Part shown: in pieces, positions 1 to 5,011 of the stretch
How the letters are laid out: every line of letters starts with the position of its first letter
How positions within the stretch are numbered: position 1 is the first letter of the stretch
Assembly: GCA_964435565.1 (NCBI GenBank)
Contig: CAYSZR010000081.1
Span: 1-5,120 of the forward strand
Direction of reading: 5' to 3'
DNA length: 5,120 bases
From: QAMH01 sp964435565
GTDB lineage: Bacteria; Actinomycetota; Coriobacteriia; Coriobacteriales; QAMH01
The notes under the pieces: generated by a model
The model's database searches: none
What the model was told of the DNA's origin: nothing
What the model saw: only the letters and a program-made list of their open reading frames with translations
Translations under genes and position numbers: made by a program

Positions 1-54
1 GCACACATGGTGCAAAACGGAAGTTAAAGTGTCAACGGAATTGGGGCAGATTCA
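1..54. mobile_element. Probable insertion-sequence end (IS21-like), inserted in the integrase gene
   Basis: The integrase reading frame ends abruptly at 54, and the outer 54 bases do not look like integrase coding sequence. They contain two imperfect tandem repeats of about 18 bp: GTGCAAAACGGAAGT at 10-24 and AGTGTCAACGGAATT at 28-42, sharing the core AACGGAA. These are followed by TTGGGGCAGATTCA, which finishes in CA at 53-54. Multiple short terminal repeats and a TG...CA tip are typical of IS21-family elements, so I infer that the element body lies to the left, outside the window. Because the first triplet beyond the integrase codons is TGA, the junction most likely falls exactly between 54 and 55. 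No transposase is visible, so the family is a guess. A recombination scar or an assembly join is the alternative. Confidence 0.45.
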
Positions 55-303
55 GTACTCTTTGGTACGCCAGGTGTTGAGCTTGAGCCTGGGCATGACG
101 TCGGCCTTGTAGACCTGGAAGAAGTCGGAGAACTTCATGGTTGGCGAACCCGCGGTCTTCATCAGGAAGTCGCGCTCCCACTGGGTCGCATCGGCCTTGC
201 GGGCAAACTCGCGCTTCGTCTTCTTGCGGCGCTCGCCCGTCAGACGCTCGCGGTACCAGCATTGGACGGTGTAGGTGCCGTTCTTCTCTTTGCTCACCGA
301 CAT
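52..303 (-). pseudogene. int: Tyrosine recombinase (phage/ICE integrase), N-terminal fragment only
   Basis: The 83 residues encoded here correspond to the start of a tyrosine integrase that would drive site-specific integration and excision of the element. Residues about 8-46 (GTYTVQCWYRE, then a Lys/Arg-rich stretch and ATQWERDF) look like the Arm DNA-binding domain that recognises arm-type att sites. Residues about 57-83 (FSDFFQVYKADV...NTWRTKEY) are the first helices of the SAM-like core-binding domain. Family members are usually about 370-400 aa, so the rest of the core-binding domain and the whole catalytic domain (R-H-R-Y residues) are missing. The frame runs into TGA at 52-54, where sequence resembling an IS end begins. 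The start is ATG at 303, with AAAGGAGGT (318-310) about 6 bases upstream, inside the last codons of xis. The ATG directly abuts the xis stop, so translation is probably coupled. As seen, this fragment cannot be an active recombinase. Confidence 0.8.
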
Positions 304-498
304 CTAGTCACCTCCTTTCGTGGTCTTCGCCGGCATGGAGAAGTACGCCTTCTCGAAATACTCTCTGCTAGTCCTTCCCTGCACGGTCCGGCAGCCGTTT
401 GCCTTGAGGTCTGCGTTGAGCTGGCGGATGATCTTGTAGGCGGTCGCCATGGAGACGCCCATCAGCTCGGAGATCTCCCTCGCATCTATCATCTTCAT
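304..498 (-). CDS. xis: Small helix-turn-helix DNA-binding protein, probable excisionase
   Basis: This is a 64-aa basic protein located immediately upstream of, and co-directional with, the integrase, the usual place for a recombination directionality factor. Residues about 3-28 (MIDAREISELMGVSMATAYK) form a MerR/excisionase-like helix-turn-helix, with SMATAYKIIRQL as the likely recognition helix. Residues about 37-52 (TVQGRTSREYFEKAYF) fit the wing and a final helix. Similar short proteins precede integrases in Gram-positive ICEs and phages. I chose ATG 498 because a near-perfect ribosome site, AAGGAGG at 513-507, lies 8 bases upstream. Extending the frame to an ATG at 636 would run translation through the promoter and repeats, and the added residues look non-coding. 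The TAG stop (306-304) touches the integrase ATG. The role as excisionase rather than transcription factor is inferred from position. Confidence 0.8.
   Translation of the reverse strand: MKMIDAREISELMGVSMATAYKIIRQLNADLKANGCRTVQGRTSREYFEKAYFSMPAKTTKGGD
310..318 (-). promoter_or_regulatory. Ribosome binding site for int inside the end of xis
   Basis: AAAGGAGGT on the minus strand overlaps the last codons of xis and sits about 6 bases before ATG 303. With the xis TAG directly abutting that ATG, this indicates coupled translation of the two mobility genes from one transcript. Confidence 0.75.
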
Positions 499-504
499 CG
501 TGTT

Positions 505-513
505 CACCTCCTT
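505..513 (-). promoter_or_regulatory. Strong ribosome binding site for xis
   Basis: AAGGAGGTG on the minus strand, 8 bases before ATG 498 when measured from AAGGAGG, is close to the full anti-16S complement. It decides the xis start in favour of the 64-aa form over the longer open frame. Confidence 0.8.
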
Positions 514-532
514 AGCTTCTCTAGTGGTACGT

Positions 533-589
533 TTGCGCACTGTCACAGTAGCACAATTGCGCACTGCTTTACAAGACATTTGCGCACTG
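533..589 (+). repeat. Three direct repeats of TTGCGCACTG, probable operators
   Basis: Identical 10-mers lie at 533-542, 557-566 and 580-589, with start-to-start spacing of 24 and 23 bp, a little over two helical turns. The last two extend to TTGCGCACTGCT with one more shared base pair on each side. A partial inverted copy, CAGTGCG, occurs at 645-651 just before the regulator start. The repeats interleave with both divergent promoters. They are best read as binding sites for the neighbouring two-HTH protein or, less likely, for the excisionase-like protein. Confidence 0.7.
545..574 (-). promoter_or_regulatory. Candidate promoter for xis-int
   Basis: On the minus strand, TTGTAA (574-569) and TACTGT (550-545) are spaced by 18 bases. 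The second is preceded by TGC, giving an extended -10. Transcription would begin roughly 7 bases downstream, near 538, giving a leader of about 40 nt before the xis ATG. One TTGCGCACTG repeat fills the spacer, one lies just upstream of the -35, and one just downstream of the -10, so a bound protein should occlude RNA polymerase. The call comes from motif matching only. Confidence 0.45.
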
Positions 590-601
590 CTGATGTAGAA
601 T
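573..601 (+). promoter_or_regulatory. Candidate promoter for the tandem-HTH regulator
   Basis: AAGACA (573-578) and TAGAAT (596-601) are separated by 17 bases and point toward the regulator, leaving a leader of about 60 nt before ATG 670. The -35 overlaps that of the opposing xis promoter by two bases, and the third repeat (580-589) occupies the spacer. Binding there could therefore give autoregulation. The match is moderate and no other candidate is better. Confidence 0.4.
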
Positions 602-669
602 GAAACTGTATTACATGGTGTATTCAGTTTCCGCATGGGCGGAACAGTGCGTTGAACAGCGAGGATGCG

Positions 670-1704
670 ATGGTTTTCAGGAACCCGTTCCTACCGAAAG
701 ACCGCCAGGAGTACCGCCTGGCGAAGAAGCTCAGAAGGCTCAGGGCGCAGCGCGGCCTGACGCAGAAGGAGGTTGCGAAGGTCGCCGGCATCGACGAGTC
801 CACCGTGCGCAACTACGAGCTGGCACGGCGCGTGCCCGACCCCGAGCAGGTCCGTGGGCTTGCGACGGCGCTCGAGGTCATGCCCGAGGCACTGGCATTG
901 TTCAACGACCACGCAAGCCACACCGAGTTGTTCCTGATGGCGGTCGAGATCGCCCGCCACTACGGCTTCGAGTTCGGCTACAACGACGACTTCGCCTACA
1001 TCACGCCTACCAGCGAGTTCTTCATCGAGGGCATCGGCCGATGGGCCAAGGCTTACGAGGCCATGTGCGAACATGAGGATTCTTTCCGTGAGGACTACGA
1101 GCTCTGGAAGGACGAGTTCCACGGGCACTTCAAGAAGTCGGACTTCCCCGACATCTACCCCGAGTACGACCCGGTGAAGCCCGATGCCGAGAAGGAGTGG
1201 GTAAGCAGCCACTTCGCCGCGGCGTTGAAGGACGCCCGCCGCCTGAGCGGCATGACGCAGGAGGAGCTGGCCGAGAAGGCTGGCATCAGCATGTTCACGC
1301 TGCGCAGCTACGAGCAGGGAAAGCGCCTGCCGCGCGAGAAGCAGATGGAGGCCATCTGCGATGCACTGGGCATTACCGAATGCGCTCTTAGCAGGCACTA
1401 CTTCGGCAGTCCGAACCAGGCGATGCATCACCTGTTCTCCTTGGCTAAGGCGGCGAACCTGACGTCGGAGAACGATGCCGAGGCTGGCCCCCGGTTGCGC
1501 ACCCAGGGCAACATGGTCGAGTGGGCGTTCGTCTGCATGACCGACAAGCTGGAAGAGCTTACGATCAGCTCCGAGCCTAACGGGCAAAGAGAGCTGGCAG
1601 AATGGCTCGCAACATTCGACTGCGAGAGTGACGACGAAATCTATGCCGCTCGCAAGGCAGACCGCCTTTGGGGCGGAACCGTGAAACTACCCCCGAAAGC
1701 GTAA
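670..1704 (+). CDS. Transcriptional regulator with two XRE-family HTH domains
   Basis: This is a cytoplasmic DNA-binding protein of 344 aa. Residues about 16-70 form a first Cro/C1-type HTH (LRAQRGLTQKEVAKVAGI, then STVRNYE). Residues about 182-237 form a second (LSGMTQEELAEKAGIS, then TLRSYEQGKRLP). The two copies are diverged, not recent duplicates. They are joined by about 110 residues rich in aromatic and acidic positions with no motif I recognise, and a further 100 residues follow the second HTH. ATG 670 is preferred because GAGG (661-664) sits 5 bases upstream. A TTG start at 652 would give 350 aa and lacks a clear ribosome site. The gene is GC-rich like xis and int, and unlike the cargo that follows. 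It is transcribed away from xis across a shared promoter region with three repeats, and it probably represses both directions. It could alternatively activate the cargo. Confidence 0.85.
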   Translation: MVFRNPFLPKDRQEYRLAKKLRRLRAQRGLTQKEVAKVAGIDESTVRNYELARRVPDPEQVRGLATALEVMPEALALFNDHASHTELFLMAVEIARHYGFEFGYNDDFAYITPTSEFFIEGIGRWAKAYEAMCEHEDSFREDYELWKDEFHGHFKKSDFPDIYPEYDPVKPDAEKEWVSSHFAAALKDARRLSGMTQEELAEKAGISMFTLRSYEQGKRLPREKQMEAICDALGITECALSRHYFGSPNQAMHHLFSLAKAANLTSENDAEAGPRLRTQGNMVEWAFVCMTDKLEELTISSEPNGQRELAEWLATFDCESDDEIYAARKADRLWGGTVKLPPKA

Positions 1705-1707
1705 GGA
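1702..1707 (+). promoter_or_regulatory. Ribosome site overlapping the regulator stop codon
   Basis: TAAGGA contains the TAA stop of the regulator and the AGGA ribosome site for the nuclease gene, whose ATG is at 1718. The two genes are therefore probably co-transcribed and translationally linked despite their different base composition. Confidence 0.55.
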
Positions 1708-1717
1708 ACAATACGAA

Positions 1718-2476
1718 ATGGTATACGAACAAATTTGCAACCTGATAGAAGAGGGAAACGTTGTTGTTGCAACAAAATGGACCGCTCAAGGCGTCATTAT
1801 GGCACCTGCTGTTGACTCCGATCTATATGCGGCGTGGAAATCGAAAACCCTTTCGATTCTAGACATGCTTCCCGGTCAATCTGTTTCGCGATTCATTGAA
1901 GACATAGAGAAGAAGGATCACAACTCTTACAGCAATGCCACTCAAATACTCGAGTCTCTAAAAGCTATTAAAGAGCTTATCGAGCAAGACGTAATACAGC
2001 CCAAGCATGATGAAGCAGCTAAGCAAGAACCCCTTGAATTAGCAAAACTCATTTGCACGCGATTTCATAAAGTAGCGCGCTCGCTCAGAAACAGACATGA
2101 TAGCCGACCAACACTAACCATACAGGACGAATACGACGTCCAGGATTTATTTGGGTCTCTATTGAAACTATTCTTCGACGACGTGAGAGCTGAAGAACAT
2201 GTTCCGAGCTACGCCGGCGGAGCATCTAGAACCGACTTCCTTCTACCCAATGAGGGACTAGTAATTGAGATAAAAAAGACTCGAAAATCGATGAAAGACA
2301 AAGATTTAGGAGAGCAGCTAATTATTGATCTCGAAAAATATCGTGTTCATCCCCAATGCCGCTACATCGTTTGTTTTGTATACGACCCCGAAGAAATACT
2401 CGTTAATCCGAACGGCATTACGCAAGATTTGAATACTGAACATGAGGGTGAAGCTCTGGTCATCATTGAACCTTAA
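1718..2476 (+). CDS. PD-(D/E)XK nuclease with DpnII/MboI-like C-terminal domain
   Basis: This is a 252-aa predicted cytoplasmic endonuclease. Residues about 132-236 match what I know of the DpnII/MboI-type restriction endonuclease domain: an acidic lead-in (DEYDVQDLFGSLLKLFFDDV, 137-156), SYAGGASRTDF (164-174), IEIKKTRK (183-190), GEQLIIDLEKY (198-208) and a closing CFVYDPE strand (219-225). The catalytic set would be D173, then E184 and K186 in the E-x-K motif, which appears intact. Residues 1-95 form a helical N-terminal part (LYAAWKSKTLSIL, then FIEDIEK and ILESLKAIKELIE). To my recollection such segments precede different effector domains in abortive-infection-like proteins and may sense or recruit the trigger. 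No methyltransferase is nearby, so a classical restriction-modification role is unlikely and a defence effector is more plausible. The gene is markedly AT-richer than the regulator 13 bases upstream. Target and trigger are unknown. Confidence 0.85.
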   Translation: MVYEQICNLIEEGNVVVATKWTAQGVIMAPAVDSDLYAAWKSKTLSILDMLPGQSVSRFIEDIEKKDHNSYSNATQILESLKAIKELIEQDVIQPKHDEAAKQEPLELAKLICTRFHKVARSLRNRHDSRPTLTIQDEYDVQDLFGSLLKLFFDDVRAEEHVPSYAGGASRTDFLLPNEGLVIEIKKTRKSMKDKDLGEQLIIDLEKYRVHPQCRYIVCFVYDPEEILVNPNGITQDLNTEHEGEALVIIEP

Positions 2477-2588
2477 ATGAAGACACGAAGGAAACGGCAG
2501 CCATCACAGAAGCGGCCGGAATGCTTGCTGCTAACAAGACAGGCTATCGCTGAGTTAACACCATAAACGACTTTCGAAAGCGCAATCA
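2477..2588 (+). other. Intergenic gap with a possible gene remnant
   Basis: This 112-base gap separates the nuclease gene from the HEPN gene. A frame that is open from 2470 to a TGA at 2551-2553 reads NEDTKETAAITEAAGMLAANK and so on, which has the composition of a real protein tail but no start signal. It may be the residue of a displaced gene. No clear promoter or terminator hairpin is visible, so the downstream genes are probably read from the upstream transcript. Confidence 0.25.
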
Positions 2589-4124
2589 ATGAGTGAAGAG
2601 TACGAAGAGCATAGAGTTAAATATTATTCAGAGACTGATTTCTCTGCATCGTTCCACCTAGAAAGAATCGAGGAGTTACTCTCATCGGCTCCAACGGCTG
2701 ATGACCTTTCCGTCAACGATGCCATCAAGCTGTATCAATGCTCATTAATACTCACGCACTACCTTTCTGAAGAAGTAAAGCAAACCGACCCCTATCAAAC
2801 CTTGATTGCAAACGCAAAAACAGGAAGGGGAATCGCTTGCAAAGTGGTCAAGGATCACCTTTTTAAGTACGGCATAAAGGCAACCTACGAAGAAGTCTGC
2901 CTAAATTACAAGGATGCCCTTATCGGCTTTATCGCTGATAACAACCTATTTTCTGACATAGCCAAAGACGACATCATGACCCTTCTTGACGGTAGCCCAT
3001 CGTGTATGTCCTTCTTTTTCGAGCACGATAAACTAGTGGAAAGATATCATGTCCAGCTTAGGAACGCGCTAGTCAACAACCCAGTTCTGGCCGCGCAGAT
3101 CATAATTCAAGCTAAGGCAGTCAAGCCCATCCGCCAGAGCTCAATCAAGCTCCCGAAATCCCTTACGCAGGAGGATTTAAACAGTATTTTCAAATCCTAT
3201 ATTGAAAGCGACCATCCCAATAATAACTATCTTGATGCCATTGTCAGATGGCGAGATGATTGGTGGCATGGCTTGTTTCCAGAAGTAAAAAGCGCCGCCG
3301 AGAAAAGGATTGCCCAAGTTAACGAGTCGCTGTTTGATAATCCGCACGCAGGGCTGCATTATGGCACTGAAATTCAGTTTTGCGAGAACCAAAAAGAATG
3401 CGTGATTCTTGATGTTCAAGGATACGTGTCGATTCATAAGTACGGCACTAAATGGATTCAGACCTACTCGGATTACGCGACGCTGCTCAACAATCTGATT
3501 TTCATATTTGGACTAGCGGATTATAACGGCCTTCTTTCAGGAGCAAAGCCCGACAATTCTCATAGCACTATTCTAGATGCAATTACCTTAAACGTCAGAG
3601 ACGGATACAAGACGAGCATAGGCTTCAATATGGAAGACATGCGAACGCAAGGGATTATCGCTGGTTACTACGACACCCTAAAAAGGATTGGTATTGAACT
3701 CGAATCTGTTATCGAGTGGTATTTCAATGAATATGTGGAATCGGAATATGGAATTACTGGGTTTCGGGTCGATATGCCCCATGAAGGAACCTATTACGCG
3801 AAATGTAAGGATGCATTCTCCGAGGTAGAACGCGTTCTCAAAGCATATTCATTGCTTATAAGGCTTGGAGAAATCGATAAAGGTGCTTTTAAGCATGAGA
3901 AGTTTCGCGGCTTCAGATCGCTTCGCTCAAGGATAGAGAACAAGTATGTAGTTCCTAATGGTGAAGAGTACGAGATTGCCACTTGGTCACTGTTCTCTAA
4001 TCAATGCATGCTCTCGTACAATCCAAACACCAAAGACAGTCACTCCTGCTTCTTCAATAGACTCACAGAAGGTCCCGTAAACAGAAGTGATTGCCCCGAG
4101 TTTGAAAACGAAAGGTTGGACTGA
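2589..4124 (+). CDS. Large uncharacterised defence-like protein, N-terminal part, ended by in-frame TGA
   Basis: This stretch encodes 511 aa and then meets TGA at 4122-4124, but the same frame stays open to 4628, giving about 679 codons. I read both parts as one gene. I do not recognise a named family in this portion. It is largely helical and soluble, with no signal peptide or membrane segment. Residues about 188-220 (LPKSLTQEDLNSIFKSYI, then NNNYLDAIVR) and a Trp-rich patch at 221-231 (WRDDWWHGLFP) stand out as conserved-looking. Residues about 370-382 (ELESVIEWYFNEY) begin a helical stretch leading towards the C-terminal nuclease-like part. ATG 2589 is the only usable start, since the frame upstream closes at 2556 without another start codon. 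The ribosome site (GAAAG, 2576-2580) is weak. The HEPN motif lies beyond the stop, so the 511-aa product would probably lack the effector activity. Confidence 0.75.
   Translation: MSEEYEEHRVKYYSETDFSASFHLERIEELLSSAPTADDLSVNDAIKLYQCSLILTHYLSEEVKQTDPYQTLIANAKTGRGIACKVVKDHLFKYGIKATYEEVCLNYKDALIGFIADNNLFSDIAKDDIMTLLDGSPSCMSFFFEHDKLVERYHVQLRNALVNNPVLAAQIIIQAKAVKPIRQSSIKLPKSLTQEDLNSIFKSYIESDHPNNNYLDAIVRWRDDWWHGLFPEVKSAAEKRIAQVNESLFDNPHAGLHYGTEIQFCENQKECVILDVQGYVSIHKYGTKWIQTYSDYATLLNNLIFIFGLADYNGLLSGAKPDNSHSTILDAITLNVRDGYKTSIGFNMEDMRTQGIIAGYYDTLKRIGIELESVIEWYFNEYVESEYGITGFRVDMPHEGTYYAKCKDAFSEVERVLKAYSLLIRLGEIDKGAFKHEKFRGFRSLRSRIENKYVVPNGEEYEIATWSLFSNQCMLSYNPNTKDSHSCFFNRLTEGPVNRSDCPEFENERLD
4122..4124 (+). 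other. In-frame TGA interrupting the HEPN gene
   Basis: The codon sits in the context ERLD-TGA-LIEHDLLIEQ. With Trp (TGG) restored, the text RLDWLIEHDLL is a natural continuous helix, so a single G-to-A change is the simplest explanation. The base after TGA is C, a context known to favour readthrough. Code reassignment is unlikely, since the same gene uses TGG for Trp many times. Confidence 0.75.
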
Positions 4125-4139
4125 CTCATTGAGCACGAC

Positions 4140-4628
4140 TTGCTCATCGAGCAAAACAATGGAGACCTGCTTCCAACGAAGAAACTTGAATACACATGGA
4201 GAATTCGGAAAAATGGCTGCTTTGTTTATCCTTACGAATCCGAAGAAAGCAAGTACCTTTTAAATGAGCTTGTTAAGGATGGCTACTTTAGATTTTGTTC
4301 GGCCCTGCTTGCTCCACAGGAATCGGATTACTTCAGCTACTTTTATCACGACAAGGATTTCAGCAACGCGCTAGCCCTGAGAAATGAGTATGCGCATGGC
4401 CATGATTTAGAAGAGGATCCTAACGGTAAACCTCATATTGCAAACTACTATCGTGCTATCCAGTTATTGCTACAGCTCATTATCAAGATTGACAACGAGC
4501 TATCGCTATCAATGCAGCCAGGATTAAAAATCGAGTTGGTTGACTGGCCCTTGATGGGCCTCGAATCGGGTGCATTAAAGATTGCCGAAGGGATTGTCGT
4601 AAATGAAGAAAATCAAAATAATGCTTGA
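4140..4628 (+). pseudogene. C-terminal HEPN-domain part of the interrupted gene
   Basis: This is the continuation of the frame that begins at 2589. The frame is open from 4125, and the only initiation codon before the key motif is TTG 4140, 15 bases after the stop, without a clear ribosome site. From that TTG the product is 162 aa. It is helical and contains LRNEYAHGH, in which R81 and H86 (R598 and H603 in full-frame numbering) form the Rx4H signature with RN typical of HEPN ribonucleases. The preceding helix (LLNELVKDGYFRFCSALL) and the following one (YYRAIQLLLQLIIKIDNEL) fit the four-helix HEPN fold. HEPN proteins commonly cleave RNA in toxin-antitoxin and abortive-infection systems. The function is inferred from the motif. 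The 3' end overlaps the next gene by 26 bases. Whether any HEPN product is made depends on TGA readthrough or re-initiation at the TTG. Confidence 0.65.
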
Positions 4629-4929
4629 TTACCTGCAAGGTCCAATCTGGACCAGCGACCCTGAGACGGGCAAGCCGGAGACTGGCATTGAGGTTGTTGA
4701 CAACGACGAAACACTCCGCCAGCTCAACTATGAAATACAAGACCTGTACGACTCCTATTACGAATTTGACTCACACGGTCAAGCCTGTTGGTTCAATGAA
4801 AAGCAAGAGAAGGCTGATAAGGATAAGATGCTCGGCCTGCTTGCAAAACTGCGTAATCGTCTTGAGGAACTCAATGACGGCTCCTACGAGATCGAGGATC
4901 TTGAAACCCCACGGTACATGCAGCTGTAG
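4603..4929 (+). CDS. Small acidic protein, unknown; possible partner of the HEPN protein
   Basis: This encodes a 108-aa cytoplasmic protein rich in Asp and Glu, with no membrane segment or signal peptide. Visible features are MLDYLQGPIWTSDPETGKPETGIEVV (7-32, a mini-domain with a Pro/Gly turn), DLYDSYYEFDSHGQACWFNE (47-66, aromatic and acidic), and a helix MLGLLAKLRNRLEELNDGS (76-94). I recall similar unnamed proteins in gut bacteria but know of no assigned function. The start is ATG 4603, with AAGGGA (4588-4593) 9 bases upstream, and it overlaps the end of the HEPN frame by 26 bases. That overlap implies tight translational linkage. Small acidic proteins overlapping a HEPN nuclease gene are often antitoxins or regulators, but this remains an inference from position and charge. 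Note that the internal LRNRLEE is not an Rx4-6H motif. Confidence 0.75.
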   Translation: MKKIKIMLDYLQGPIWTSDPETGKPETGIEVVDNDETLRQLNYEIQDLYDSYYEFDSHGQACWFNEKQEKADKDKMLGLLAKLRNRLEELNDGSYEIEDLETPRYMQL

Positions 4930-4946
4930 CTTCGAAAAAATGCTAC
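4926..4946 (+). terminator. Weak hairpin after the cargo operon
   Basis: GTAGC (4926-4930) and GCTAC (4942-4946) can pair around an 11-base loop that includes an A run. The stem begins on the last codon and stop of the small gene. It is short, and on the plus strand no T tract follows, so it is at best a weak terminator for the rightward operon. Confidence 0.2.
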
Positions 4947-5011
4947 TGAGTACAAATTGAGTACCAACTATGCACTAACTGGGTGAACTGGGGCCAACTA
5001 GTGCTCACTGG
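4947..5011 (+). repeat. Cluster of short direct repeats at the cargo end
   Basis: TGAGTACAAAT (4947-4957) is followed without a gap by TGAGTACCAAC (4958-4968), 9 of 11 identical. The segment from CCAACTATGCACT (4965-4977) recurs imperfectly about 30 bp later as CCAACTAGTGCTCACT (4994-5009), and AACT occurs four times at 9-11 bp steps (4966, 4977, 4986, 4996). AACTGGGGC (4986-4994) resembles AATTGGGGC at 39-47 in the left IS end. Such clusters are seen at the ends of IS21-type elements and at integrase arm sites, and either could apply. Confidence 0.4.

Noticed and set aside
533..589. CRISPR array
   Set aside because: There are only three repeats of 10 bp with 13-14 bp between them, located in a divergent promoter. 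The repeats and spacers are far too short for CRISPR.
262..603. 113-codon plus-strand open frame across xis
   Set aside because: The product has no recognisable domain and runs antisense to xis and its promoter, with no ribosome site.
499..636. Longer N-terminus for the excisionase-like protein, starting at 636
   Set aside because: It would place coding sequence over the promoter elements and the three repeats, and a near-perfect ribosome site precedes the internal ATG at 498.
691..1587. 298-codon open frame on the minus strand opposite the regulator
   Set aside because: It is a shadow of the GC-rich regulator gene. The product is low-complexity Leu/Val/Arg-rich with no domain, while the plus-strand frame has two clear HTH domains.
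4122..4124. Selenocysteine or reassigned UGA codon
   Set aside because: I saw no evident SECIS-like hairpin just after the TGA, and no redox motif surrounds it. Trp is written TGG throughout the same gene. A TGG-to-TGA mutation is simpler.
4625..4960. Second 111-codon plus-strand frame overlapping the small acidic gene
   Set aside because: Its product is a Ser/Thr/Arg-rich out-of-frame text without a ribosome site. The 4603 frame has a good ribosome site and balanced protein composition.
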